Shown: one piece after another, positions 1 to 7,874 of the stretch
How the letters are laid out: the number at the start of each line of letters is the position of its first letter
Numbering within the stretch: position 1 is the stretch's first letter
Assembly: GCA_004524425.1 (NCBI GenBank)
Contig: SDNN01000041.1
Location: forward strand, 1-17,992
Reading direction: 5' to 3'
DNA length: 17,992 nt
Source: Promethearchaeota archaeon
Lineage (GTDB): Archaea > Asgardarchaeota > Lokiarchaeia > Sigynarchaeales > SOKP01
The notes under the pieces: generated by a model
Seen by the model: the letters and a program-made list of their open reading frames with translations, nothing else
Database searches by the model: none
What the model was told of the DNA's origin: nothing
Translations under genes and position numbers: made by a program

Positions 1-2
1 AA

Positions 3-575
3 TCTCAATATGAATATTGGCTCAATAATTTCTGTGTAGACCATCTAGAGAGAAATTTAGGAAGTATTGAAGATGAAATTCTCGATTCCTTGCTTTTTAT
101 AAACAAGGGCGTGCCTGGAGAATTAACCAGTAATTTCTTAACGAGAGTAGATGTTGATTTGATAAAAATTCGGCCTAAACCCGATTACGCAATAATTATT
201 GGTGGAACAAACGATTTAGGATGGGGAATTCCTAATGATAAAATCCTAGCTAATTTGGTAGAATTACATGAAATCTCTAAAGATTTTGGCATTAAGTCCA
301 TTGGAGGGACCATACCACCCATCAGGATGGAACAATCAAGCGTATCTTATAATCAGAGAAAAATAGAGTTAAATATCATGTTGAAGGAATATTTTCTTGA
401 TAAAGAAATTCCACATGCTGATTTGTATAAAGGAATGATGGATGATGAGGGTAATCTAAAAAATGAGTGGGCATACATCGATGGGCTTCATTTTTCAATG
501 GAAGGGTATAGACAAATGGGCAAGGTTATTTTTCAAGACACCGTAAAGCCCATTATTGAACGTGTATATTTCTAA
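3..575 (+). CDS. SGNH/GDSL-type esterase or lipase, 5' end cut by window edge
   Basis: The frame is open from base 3 to the stop at 573-575, with no start needed inside the window, so the N-terminus lies upstream. What remains (about 190 residues) carries the later blocks of the SGNH hydrolase fold: GVPGELT (block II glycine region), GGTND (block III, with the oxyanion-hole Asn) and, near the C-terminus, DGLHFSMEGY, which supplies the Asp and His of the catalytic triad. The GDS block with the nucleophilic Ser would lie in the missing part. Members hydrolyse ester bonds of acylated sugars, lipids or thioesters; the substrate cannot be told. An internal TTG at 90 is a possible but unlikely start, because it would discard conserved sequence. 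The gene ends one base before the stop of the convergent FGGY kinase. The fold call is firm, the substrate is unknown. Confidence 0.85.
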   Translation, partial: SQYEYWLNNFCVDHLERNLGSIEDEILDSLLFINKGVPGELTSNFLTRVDVDLIKIRPKPDYAIIIGGTNDLGWGIPNDKILANLVELHEISKDFGIKSIGGTIPPIRMEQSSVSYNQRKIELNIMLKEYFLDKEIPHADLYKGMMDDEGNLKNEWAYIDGLHFSMEGYRQMGKVIFQDTVKPIIERVYF

Positions 576-576
576 C

Positions 577-2073
577 CTATTTTTCTCTATTCTCGTGCCA
601 ATATCCAAGTAGATGATCGTACATCCGAATGAATTCCTTTAAAACATTCTTGTATATGCTGGCAGCATCTTCATTCGGCTTAATTCTTCTAGTTTTTGAG
701 TTCTTTAGCCTTGCCACTTCGCCAATATCATCAATAAATCCTAATCCATATGCAGCTAATAATCCACACCCTCTTAAACTTGCTTCGGGCTCTTCAGTTA
801 AAATTTGTGGAAGATTCATCACGTCTGCTTTAATTTGATACAGTAGTTTATTACGAGTAGCACCGCCTAAACAATAGACTTGATTGATGTTAACACCTAG
901 ATTTCTAAAATTTAAAACGTCTTTTCCGATTGCTAATGCTACTCCTTCCATTATGGAACGAGCTAGATGGGCGGCTTTATGATTTATTGTCAAGCCATAA
1001 AAGCATCCTCTGGCTAGTACATTCTCTTTTCGGCGTTCACCGAGCATGTACGGATAAAATAATAATCCTTCACATCCTACTGGAACATCTGCAGCCATTT
1101 TAATCATTTCTTCATACGAGATTTCTTTATTTCCCATGGAACTCAAAAGATCCTTGCACCATTTCATGCTCAATCCTCCCGTATCTAGCATCGTGAAGGG
1201 AACCCACCCATTAATTACATGCCTTAGATTTTGGACTAATGGATTGACGATTGGTTTATTCTTATGCACTACAAATAAAGTGCTCGTACCGGTCATATCA
1301 ACGGCAGATCCTTCTCCGGCAAGCCCCAAGCCTAATAATGAAACAATGAAATCTCCCCCTCCTGCTACAACTGGTATATTATTTGGGATTCCCATCTCTT
1401 CCGCTGTCTCTTCTTTTATTTTTCCAATTATGTCATATGAATTGAATATAGGGGCAAATTTGGCTAAATTTATGTCTAAGATTTTTGCCATTTGTTCATT
1501 ATAACCATTCTTATTGAAATCATATAAATAAGTCCCAGAAGCTTCACTATGATCCGTAGCTGCTACTCCTGTGAGTTGAAAATTTATAAAATCCTTAGGA
1601 ACAAGAAAGACTTTTGTTCTATTATAAAGCTCTGGTTGATTGTCCTTAATCCATCGGACTTTAACCCCTGGCCAGCCTGTCGTGATTGGATTTCCCGTAA
1701 TTTTAGCAAGTTCCGCTTGATCATGGTTCTTTTTTATCATTTTACAGATATTTTCGCATCGCTTATCCATCCAAATCTGTGTCCATTCAGTAGTTATATT
1801 CCCCTCATCATCAATACCAACTGGTCCGTGCATCTGTCCACATGTACAAATTCCTTGTATTGAATTGATTTCAATTTCAGAGGTATTAATGATCTTTTTT
1901 ATTACTTTTTTTACTAGTTTCCACCAAGTTTCAGGCTTTTGCTGAGCCCATCCTGGATGTGGGCAGTTTACTTCTTGTGGTAATTGTGATAATGTTAAGA
2001 TTTCACCTTTTTCATTTGTAATTGCTGCTCGAATACTTTGAGTTCCCAAGTCAATAGCTAATATATTCATCAC
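577..2073 (-). CDS. FGGY-family carbohydrate kinase (xylulokinase-like)
   Basis: About 498 residues, the usual length for FGGY kinases, which use ATP to phosphorylate sugars or polyols in the cytoplasm. The N-terminal half has the phosphate-binding DLGTQS near residue 8 and CGQMHG near residue 79; the GQMHG form is typical of xylulokinases, where its Met and His contact the sugar. The interdomain GGGD near residue 241 supplies the likely catalytic base Asp, followed by the GTS motif of the C-terminal ATPase lobe. The start is GTG at 2073 with an AAGGA SD 6 nt upstream; ATG at 2070 is an equally good reading and changes one residue. It lies 50 nt downstream of the ADP-ribosylglycohydrolase gene on the same strand, so the two probably form an operon. 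The substrate may be xylulose, but ribose or another pentose released by the partner enzyme is possible. Confidence 0.9.
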   Translation of the reverse strand: MMNILAIDLGTQSIRAAITNEKGEILTLSQLPQEVNCPHPGWAQQKPETWWKLVKKVIKKIINTSEIEINSIQGICTCGQMHGPVGIDDEGNITTEWTQIWMDKRCENICKMIKKNHDQAELAKITGNPITTGWPGVKVRWIKDNQPELYNRTKVFLVPKDFINFQLTGVAATDHSEASGTYLYDFNKNGYNEQMAKILDINLAKFAPIFNSYDIIGKIKEETAEEMGIPNNIPVVAGGGDFIVSLLGLGLAGEGSAVDMTGTSTLFVVHKNKPIVNPLVQNLRHVINGWVPFTMLDTGGLSMKWCKDLLSSMGNKEISYEEMIKMAADVPVGCEGLLFYPYMLGERRKENVLARGCFYGLTINHKAAHLARSIMEGVALAIGKDVLNFRNLGVNINQVYCLGGATRNKLLYQIKADVMNLPQILTEEPEASLRGCGLLAAYGLGFIDDIGEVARLKNSKTRRIKPNEDAASIYKNVLKEFIRMYDHLLGYWHENREK

Positions 2074-2123
2074 TTAATTTCCTTAAATCTAATTTATTTC
2101 TATAATCTAATTAAAGAACTTTT

Positions 2124-3248
2124 TTATTCATTAATAGTAACTTTATTTTGACACTTATTTTTAGTGACTAATTTTCCAATATCAGCAATCCTTTGAGCCA
2201 ATTGAGATATTTTCCACTTCTCATGACCTTTTACATAAGTTGAGAAAGTATCTTGTAAGGGATCTTTCCATTTTGACGGAATTTTATCAGCTCCTAACTG
2301 TGCACCTATAATGGCGCCAATATTACCACAATTACAGTCAGTATCGAATCCCATCATTGCTGCTATACAAATGGATTTTCCTAAAGGATCTTCTTTATCA
2401 TCCCCTCCAAATAATAATGAAAGAATGATGATACCGATGTTAGGTAAAACATGTACATCGGGAGTATGAACTTCAGGTATGTATTCAGTTAGAAAGCTTA
2501 ATCTTTGTTTACTTTTAGGAGGAACAGCAGGTATCAACTCATCGTTTAGAATTTGCCTCCAATATTTAACTAGTTTCCTCCGAGCTTTTCTGAAATCATT
2601 TGAATATTGCTCATAAATCTCACGTGCGGAAAGCACCATTTGAGTATAGGAACTTTCACTTTCCGAAGGCATCAGTCTAAGTGCAAATTGTATGTTTTCA
2701 GTTATGTCTGAATTGAAGAATGCTTGAGAAATTAAGATAGCTATGAAAACTTCTCCTTGAATTCCAATCCCAGCATGAGAAATGCATCCATCAATTTTAG
2801 CATATTCCTTTGCAATCTCTGGACAACCTGGAGAAATTTGACCCCATATGTCTGCTCTCATTTGAGCTCCAATGGCATCATGATATACATTCTCATGAAT
2901 TCCCGATTCAGGTGGCCAAATACCCGACCTCAAGTTTTTTAATGCTACTTTTTCTGCGGTAAAATTAAATTTATAAAGAAGATCTATCCATTCTTGGGCA
3001 ATATGCTTGGAAGTCATGTCAATTCCATTCTTTTCTAAAGCTATTAACGCACATATTTCATACATTTCATCATCGTTAACATAATTTAGATCTATTGGTT
3101 CTGGATAATAGGTAATCTCTCCGTATTTGTTCTTTATATCAAAGGAAGGCATGAACTCCACTGGAGCCCCAACATGGTCTCCTGAAATTCTGCCTAACCA
3201 AGAACCTAGGACTTTATTGTAATATTCTTGAGAAGTGATCTTCAACAT
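2124..3248 (-). CDS. ADP-ribosylglycohydrolase-fold protein (possible N-glycosidase)
   Basis: 374 residues matching the all-helical ADP-ribosylglycohydrolase (DraG-like) family. The N-terminal LGRISGDHVGAPVEF resembles the family opening. NDDE at about 58-61 replaces the usual TDDT metal motif but keeps both Asp, and FDTDCNCGNIGAIIGA at 301-316 gives the second metal-binding DTD and the glycine-rich helix. With these carboxylates present a bimetal active site is plausible. Family members remove ADP-ribose from proteins or cleave related N-glycosidic bonds. Start ATG 3248 has no SD but an A/T-rich TATA-like element at about 3264-3274, so the mRNA may be nearly leaderless. It is the first gene of a pair with the FGGY kinase, which argues for small-molecule catabolism (glycoside cleavage then sugar phosphorylation) rather than reversal of protein modification. 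The true substrate is unknown. Confidence 0.85.
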   Translation of the reverse strand: MLKITSQEYYNKVLGSWLGRISGDHVGAPVEFMPSFDIKNKYGEITYYPEPIDLNYVNDDEMYEICALIALEKNGIDMTSKHIAQEWIDLLYKFNFTAEKVALKNLRSGIWPPESGIHENVYHDAIGAQMRADIWGQISPGCPEIAKEYAKIDGCISHAGIGIQGEVFIAILISQAFFNSDITENIQFALRLMPSESESSYTQMVLSAREIYEQYSNDFRKARRKLVKYWRQILNDELIPAVPPKSKQRLSFLTEYIPEVHTPDVHVLPNIGIIILSLLFGGDDKEDPLGKSICIAAMMGFDTDCNCGNIGAIIGAQLGADKIPSKWKDPLQDTFSTYVKGHEKWKISQLAQRIADIGKLVTKNKCQNKVTINE

Positions 3249-3323
3249 GATAAATTCAAATATTTATTTTAATATCAAGATTTTTACTATTAAAAGGATT
3301 AAGATTTTTTAAAAAGATCAGTT

Positions 3324-3365
3324 TAGCTAATAAGTATTAAAAATCTAGTTAATACGTATTAACTA
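3324..3365. promoter_or_regulatory. Tandem palindromic operator-like sites
   Basis: Bases 3346-3365 form a perfect 20-bp palindrome, TAGTTAATACGTATTAACTA. Bases 3324-3343 repeat it in the same orientation with 16 of 20 bases identical, start to start 22 bp, about two helical turns. The pair lies in the 133-bp divergent region between the ADP-ribosylglycohydrolase operon and the flavoprotein gene. The upstream copy overlaps a TATA-like stretch (about 3333-3344), and the downstream copy ends 3 bp before the SD at 3369. This arrangement fits a dimeric repressor binding cooperatively on one DNA face. No HTH regulator gene is adjacent. The repeat is seen directly; the regulatory role is inferred. 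Confidence 0.65.
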
Positions 3366-3381
3366 TTTGGAGAGTAAAAAA

Positions 3382-4347
3382 ATGATAAAAACAAAAGTTA
3401 CCGAAATTTTGGGAATTAAAAATCCAATAATATGCGGTACGATGATGGCGTTAACAGGCCCTGAATTCACCGCTGTATGCTCTAACGCGGGTGGACTTGG
3501 TATTTTAGCTTCAGCTATCTATAGAAAACCTGAACCATTACGAGAGGCCCTGCAAAAACTTAAAAGTCTTACTAAAGAGCCATTTGCGGTGAACATGAAC
3601 TTATTTCCGATGCTAAAACCGCCAAACCAAAAGAGACACCTCAAGGTAATGATTGATGAAGGGGTTAAAATAATCGAAACCTCTGGCCACGAGGCTCCTG
3701 AAAAATTTCTTCATCTTTTCAGAGAACATGATATCATCTGGATGCATAAATGTGCAGGCGTGCGTTATGCGGAAAAAGCTGCTTCGCTGGGAGCCGATAT
3801 TGTGGAAGTCGTTGGGTGGGAGAATGGTGGCCATGTAGGAAAATTCGATATTGGGACTTTTGTATTAACGCCTGCCACTGTTGATGCCGTAGATATACCA
3901 GTTATTGCGGGGGGTGGTGTGGTTGACGGAAGAGGATTAGTCGCTGCATTAGCTTTGGGCGCAGAAGGAGTTTTAATCGGCTCACGCCTTTTGATTACAA
4001 AAGAATGTCCCATCCATGATAATTTAAAAGAAGCGCTTCTTGGTTGTACCCCTTATGACACAGCCATCGTTTTGAGATCTGTTAATAATGCACTTCGAGT
4101 ATGGCACAATCCAGCAGCTCAAAACATCCTCGAATTAGAAGAGTCAGGTGCGCCGGATACTGACCTTTTTAAGGCAGCATCAGGAATGTTTACCAGACAG
4201 ATGTATGAAGAAGGAGATGTAAAGGCAGGAATGATGACTATTGGACAAGGGCTTGGACTTTGTGACGATATCCCTACAGTGAAAGAGTTGATTGAGCGCG
4301 TCGTGAACCAAGCTGAAGAAATAATGCGAAATTTAAGAACTTCTTAA
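3382..4347 (+). CDS. Nitronate monooxygenase-family flavoprotein (2-nitropropane dioxygenase/FabK-like)
   Basis: 321 residues from ATG 3382, chosen because GGAGAG lies 7 nt upstream; an in-frame TTG at 3367 overlaps that SD and is unlikely. It is an FMN-binding TIM barrel: the N-terminal CGTMMALTGPEFTAVCSNAGGLGIL matches the family start at about residues 18-42. GWENGGHVG holds the conserved catalytic-position His at about 151. AGGG at 176-179 and IGSR at 199-202 form the FMN phosphate site. Members oxidise nitronates (class I) or reduce enoyl or quinone-like substrates with NAD(P)H; class and substrate cannot be fixed here. It is divergent from the ADP-ribosylglycohydrolase operon across a region with two tandem palindromes that may control it. 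A run of seven T follows the stop. Confidence 0.88.
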   Translation: MIKTKVTEILGIKNPIICGTMMALTGPEFTAVCSNAGGLGILASAIYRKPEPLREALQKLKSLTKEPFAVNMNLFPMLKPPNQKRHLKVMIDEGVKIIETSGHEAPEKFLHLFREHDIIWMHKCAGVRYAEKAASLGADIVEVVGWENGGHVGKFDIGTFVLTPATVDAVDIPVIAGGGVVDGRGLVAALALGAEGVLIGSRLLITKECPIHDNLKEALLGCTPYDTAIVLRSVNNALRVWHNPAAQNILELEESGAPDTDLFKAASGMFTRQMYEEGDVKAGMMTIGQGLGLCDDIPTVKELIERVVNQAEEIMRNLRTS

Positions 4348-4348
4348 C

Positions 4349-4355
4349 TTTTTTT
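4349..4355 (+). terminator. T-tract terminator after the flavoprotein gene
   Basis: Seven consecutive T start two bases after the TAA at 4345-4347. Archaeal RNA polymerase commonly terminates at such U-tracts without a hairpin, and none is seen here. The gene on the other strand ends at 4382, so the short gap separates convergent transcripts. Confidence 0.45.
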
Positions 4356-4381
4356 ATAAAGCATACCTCAATAATCATGAA

Positions 4382-5470
4382 TTAGCATCCCATTTGGAGG
4401 TATTCCATGATTTGTTCTCTGTTCATTCCATCTAAACCCAGGTCCATCAAGGTTCGACCTTTCCAGAAATTACTTTCACAGATGCCAGATCCTAAGTTAA
4501 TTATGGAATCAATTATGGGAGTAGGGACGTTCACCAAGTCTCCTAGTTGTGATCTGTGTACTAAACCATAGGGAAGATCTTCAGTAATGTACCTGTTATA
4601 TATACTTGATGGGCCTTTCATGTTGGCTACTATACCTCCTTTATCGAATGGCGCCCAAAAATCTACACACATGACGCTACATGGATTTCTAAACTGCTCA
4701 TCTTCGAATTCTCTCATTCTAAAACCGAAAGCTTTCGCCACGGCTAATGTTTCGTCATAAACCATTCGAATAATTCGCGATGGAGCCTCTGTGATTCCCT
4801 CTCGATATAGATAGAAGTCTCCTTTAGACCATTGGATTCGTCCGATGTTTAATAATGTACCAGGAGGATGTACAGTAGGATTTGGATTGCTGAATGATAC
4901 GGATAAGATATTGTCGATTGATTCTAATACGGGGAACGTCTCTTTTACCATTCCTAGCATTTCCTCTGTCTCCTTTGCCGGAAAAGTGGAGAAAAACATC
5001 TTTTTCGCTTTAACGAATAAATCAACTTTAGAGGGACCAAGAAGCCTAGTTCCATAGGGTAAAGTATTAGTCTCTGCAATGTTGATTCTTTTCCTTGGCG
5101 CCTCTTCTCTTAACTTTTTGGCTAACCGGAGTGCACCTGCATCACCTGCCCATATAACGACCAATTGACCATCTCTAAGATGGGGGATCATGTTATCAAA
5201 AAAGCTTTCATGCGCGATCGCGGGAATAACAAGGTAAATGATATCAACATCTTTCATTGCCTTTTTAAAATCCAACGTGACTTCATGAATCCTTGCCTTA
5301 TCTTCAATCAATCCAGTATTCTCGATTATTTTGGTATCAAGCGTATTCTTAAATGATTCTTTAAAATCAGGATGCTCGCAGAAATTCACGTCGAAACCTC
5401 GTAAAGTCAAATCTAAAGCCATTTGATGGCCTCCGTTGCCTCCACCTAATACCGCAATTGGTTTGTTCAA
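4382..5470 (-). CDS. NAD(P)-dependent opine (octopine/nopaline) dehydrogenase family protein
   Basis: 362 residues, normal for the family. An N-terminal Rossmann domain starts with IAVLGGGNGGH (residues 5-15), the dinucleotide-binding glycine loop. The C-terminal octopine-dehydrogenase domain includes SNPNPTVHPPGTLLNIG around 194-210, whose His (about 201) matches the catalytic-position His of opine dehydrogenases, and a later VPTPIID segment that may supply the partner Asp. Opine dehydrogenases reductively condense a keto acid with an amino acid, or run the reverse. Start is TTG at 5470: the family begins directly before the Rossmann strand, AAGG lies 8 nt upstream, and no ATG fits. It is divergent from the metallo-hydrolase gene across 175 bp and convergent with the flavoprotein. 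The substrate is unknown, and a role in amino-acid or opine-like metabolism is only inferred. Confidence 0.85.
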   Translation of the reverse strand: MNKPIAVLGGGNGGHQMALDLTLRGFDVNFCEHPDFKESFKNTLDTKIIENTGLIEDKARIHEVTLDFKKAMKDVDIIYLVIPAIAHESFFDNMIPHLRDGQLVVIWAGDAGALRLAKKLREEAPRKRINIAETNTLPYGTRLLGPSKVDLFVKAKKMFFSTFPAKETEEMLGMVKETFPVLESIDNILSVSFSNPNPTVHPPGTLLNIGRIQWSKGDFYLYREGITEAPSRIIRMVYDETLAVAKAFGFRMREFEDEQFRNPCSVMCVDFWAPFDKGGIVANMKGPSSIYNRYITEDLPYGLVHRSQLGDLVNVPTPIIDSIINLGSGICESNFWKGRTLMDLGLDGMNREQIMEYLQMGC

Positions 5471-5586
5471 ATTTTAAAACCTTAATATAAAATTTAAGTT
5501 TTTAATTTAGATTCCCTTCGATATTAAAAAAACATTGCCATTATCCCAAATTCATGATTATTTTTTTGATTATATCTTCATCCATG

Positions 5587-5622
5587 GTGTACATTTTTAT
5601 GCATGAACACAAAAATATAATT
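5587..5622 (+). promoter_or_regulatory. Promoter of the metallo-hydrolase gene with an adjacent inverted repeat
   Basis: A TATA-like AAATATAATT at 5613-5622 lies 24-33 nt ahead of ATG 5646, so the transcript would be leaderless or nearly so. Directly upstream, GTGTACAT (5587-5594) and ATGAACAC (5603-5610) form an inverted repeat matching at 7 of 8 positions with an 8-nt spacer. It sits where an archaeal activator or repressor could touch the BRE/TATA region. Chance in AT-rich DNA cannot be excluded. Confidence 0.4.
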
Positions 5623-5645
5623 AAAATAAAAACATGTGAAAAAAG

Positions 5646-6932
5646 ATGGTAAGACAAGTAACTGAAGGAATCTCTGATTTCATTGGCGTGCACCCTTTAT
5701 CCACCTTTGCAGATGGAAGATGTCACTTGATCCCTGCATTTGGTAATATGGGACTTTTTGAAACTGATGAAGGATTGGTCATCTTTGATTTCCCCATAGT
5801 AGAATATGGACCAAAAGTCTTTAAACAAGCTCGAGAACTCACTGATAAGCAAGTAAAATTCGCAATCTTCAGTCATGGGCACTTTGATCACGCATTTGGA
5901 TTTGCGCCCTTTATAAACGAAATTAAAGAGAAGAATTGGAAGATGCCCGAAGTAATAGCTCATGAGAATTGCATTAGAAGATTTGAAAAATATAGGATGT
6001 TAGAAAATTATCATGCGTGGATAAATCGAATGCAGTTTGCCTCAGTGGGTGGAGATACTAAACCAAGGTCAGCCCAGGAAACCCTTGATCCTACAATAAT
6101 ATTACGAGGTAATGATGCATCATATGAATTCGAATTAGGAGGGGTCGAGTTTAAGATTTATCATGACAAAGGAGAAACTGATGACTCGATTTGGATGTGG
6201 ATACCCGAAAAAGAAACCATATGCACGGGAGATTTGATGGTATCTTCTTTTCCCAATGTGGGTAATCCTTATAAAGTTCAGCGATATCCAAAAGATTGGG
6301 CTAATGCGATGGATAAAATGAGGCAAAAACAAGCAAGATACATTATCCCTGGTCATGGGCCTTTCATTGAAGGTAAGGATAAAGTGGATGAAATATTATC
6401 CATCACTTCAGAGGCATTGAATTTTATCCACGATGAGGTTGTAAAAAGAATGAACCAAGAAAAATGGTTTGAACAAATCTATCACGAAGTTTTAGAAATA
6501 TATCCCGAAAAATACGAAAATCATCCCATTTTAAGACCAATCTACGGTTGCCCACGATTCGCCATTCACGCCACTCATCGTCTATATCACGGATGGTATG
6601 ATTCAGGTAATCCCACCGATTTGTTTCCTGCGAAATCCGAGGAGATTGCTCGAGAATTTTTAAACATCACTGATGAACGAAATTTCTTGGAACATGCCGA
6701 AAAACTATTTAAAAATGATAAACCTCAGTTAGCTCTCCATGTAGTTGACGTGGTGATAAATGGTGCTGATCCGGATGATATCAAACTATTAATCGAAGCT
6801 TATAAATTAAAATCAGACATATTAAGAGTAATTGTCAAAGAAGAACCATCCTTCATTGCTGCTAATATCATCGATAACGGTCGATTACAAATAAAGGCAA
6901 AAATTAAACACTTGAAGAAGGAATTAAAATGA
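5646..6932 (+). CDS. Metallo-beta-lactamase-fold hydrolase with alkylsulfatase-type dimerisation domain
   Basis: 428 residues in two parts. The N-terminal MBL domain (about 1-250) has the di-zinc motif SHGHFDH at 76-82, a downstream His at 173, GD at 195-196 and PGHG at 235-238, so all metal ligands appear present. The C-terminal part (about 270-410) contains LYHGWYDSGNP at 313-323, a signature of the alkylsulfatase dimerisation domain. SdsA1-type alkylsulfatases are near 650 residues and end in an SCP2-like lipid-binding domain; that domain is absent here. No signal peptide is seen, so it is likely cytoplasmic. It may hydrolyse sulfate esters, but many MBL relatives act on other esters, so the substrate is open. 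It is followed by DUF169, which seems to have its own promoter. Confidence 0.85.
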   Translation: MVRQVTEGISDFIGVHPLSTFADGRCHLIPAFGNMGLFETDEGLVIFDFPIVEYGPKVFKQARELTDKQVKFAIFSHGHFDHAFGFAPFINEIKEKNWKMPEVIAHENCIRRFEKYRMLENYHAWINRMQFASVGGDTKPRSAQETLDPTIILRGNDASYEFELGGVEFKIYHDKGETDDSIWMWIPEKETICTGDLMVSSFPNVGNPYKVQRYPKDWANAMDKMRQKQARYIIPGHGPFIEGKDKVDEILSITSEALNFIHDEVVKRMNQEKWFEQIYHEVLEIYPEKYENHPILRPIYGCPRFAIHATHRLYHGWYDSGNPTDLFPAKSEEIAREFLNITDERNFLEHAEKLFKNDKPQLALHVVDVVINGADPDDIKLLIEAYKLKSDILRVIVKEEPSFIAANIIDNGRLQIKAKIKHLKKELK

Positions 6933-6968
6933 AATAAAATTTAACATACCGATATTCTTATTGCATGG

Positions 6969-6980
6969 TTTTATAAATTT
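6969..6980 (+). promoter_or_regulatory. TATA-like box for the DUF169 gene
   Basis: TTTATAAATTTA at 6969-6980 is centred about 34 nt before ATG 7009. Typical archaeal spacing puts the transcription start close to 7000, giving a leader of only about 10 nt. This argues against the in-frame TTG at 6961, which lies upstream of the box. Confidence 0.5.
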
Positions 6981-7008
6981 AAAAAAAATTGAAATTTTAA
7001 TTCAAGAT

Positions 7009-7857
7009 ATGAACGAAGTAGAAAAATATAGAAATGTTGGTTTAGATGTTTATAACAAATTGCGTCTTCTAACCTATCCAGTTGCTATTAAATACATAAA
7101 AGACTTTTCAGAAATTCCCGAAAAATGTCATAGACCTTCAAAGATGAATCAAAAGATCTCCTTATGCCAATCATTTACCTTAGCCCGTCGGTGGGGCGCT
7201 CATATGGCGATGACTTATGAAGATAATGTCTGCGTCACTAGCTCTTTTGTCCATCAGTGGGAAAAACTACCAATAAAAGATATACTAAAATCTCAAATAA
7301 TTTCCGGATATCATAAAGATGCTGAAGCTGAAATAGCTGTACAATCTTTATTCAAGGACCTTGGAAACAAGGAAAATTATGACAAGATAAAAGATAACAG
7401 GGGATTTATAGCCTCCCCCCTAACAAGAACAATAGTAAAACCCGATGTGATTTTAATTTATGGCGATCCTGCTCAGATGATGCATGTCATCCATGCCCTT
7501 AGCTATGAAGGAAAATACCTCGTTGAATCTGCTTTTATAGGCTTTGGTGAGTCGTGCCTTAAAGGAGCACTCATACCATTCATGACTGGCAAACCACAAG
7601 TTGTCTTACCTGGAATAGGAGACCGCACGTTAGGACTAACAAAAGAAGAAGAGATGGCGATTGGTATTCCAAGTGATCTGCTTTTTTACATCAATGACAA
7701 TTTATTTAAAAGTGGTGGTAAATTAAACATGCGACAACCTAATAGATTCTTTTTGGGGAATCTACCTGAAGGAGCAGGGCCTCCAGCATGGAATTTCTTG
7801 AAACGAAAATTAAAAAAAGCTAAAAAGAAAAGACAAGAAAAACAAGTTAAACCTTAG
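7009..7857 (+). CDS. DUF169 family protein
   Basis: 282 residues from ATG 7009. A TTG at 6961 in the same frame would add 16 residues but lies ahead of the probable TATA box and adds nothing family-like. It matches DUF169: the opening LRLLTYPVAIKYI, a Cys-rich first half (Cys 40, 53, 75) and the late LPGIGDR signature at about 200-206. The fold is a cytoplasmic soluble domain of unknown activity, found mostly in archaea and anaerobic bacteria. Cysteines 40, 53, 75 and 183 could bind a metal or cofactor, but that is only a guess. The last 17 or so residues form a Lys/Arg-rich tail. It lies 76 nt after the metallo-hydrolase gene on the same strand and converges with the Lrp-like gene. No function should be assigned beyond the family. 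Confidence 0.85.
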   Translation: MNEVEKYRNVGLDVYNKLRLLTYPVAIKYIKDFSEIPEKCHRPSKMNQKISLCQSFTLARRWGAHMAMTYEDNVCVTSSFVHQWEKLPIKDILKSQIISGYHKDAEAEIAVQSLFKDLGNKENYDKIKDNRGFIASPLTRTIVKPDVILIYGDPAQMMHVIHALSYEGKYLVESAFIGFGESCLKGALIPFMTGKPQVVLPGIGDRTLGLTKEEEMAIGIPSDLLFYINDNLFKSGGKLNMRQPNRFFLGNLPEGAGPPAWNFLKRKLKKAKKKRQEKQVKP

Positions 7858-7874
7858 AAGAGTAAAAAATGATC

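Noticed and set aside
1136..1863. Plus-strand open frames inside the FGGY kinase gene
   Set aside because: They are antisense to a kinase with clear conserved motifs and have no recognisable domains or start signals.
4845..5356. Plus-strand open frames antisense to the opine dehydrogenase
   Set aside because: Short, without SD or known motifs; the minus-strand protein explains the coding signal.
6961..7008. TTG start adding 16 residues to the DUF169 protein
   Set aside because: The probable TATA box at 6969-6980 lies downstream of this TTG, so it would not be in the transcript, and the added residues are not family-like.
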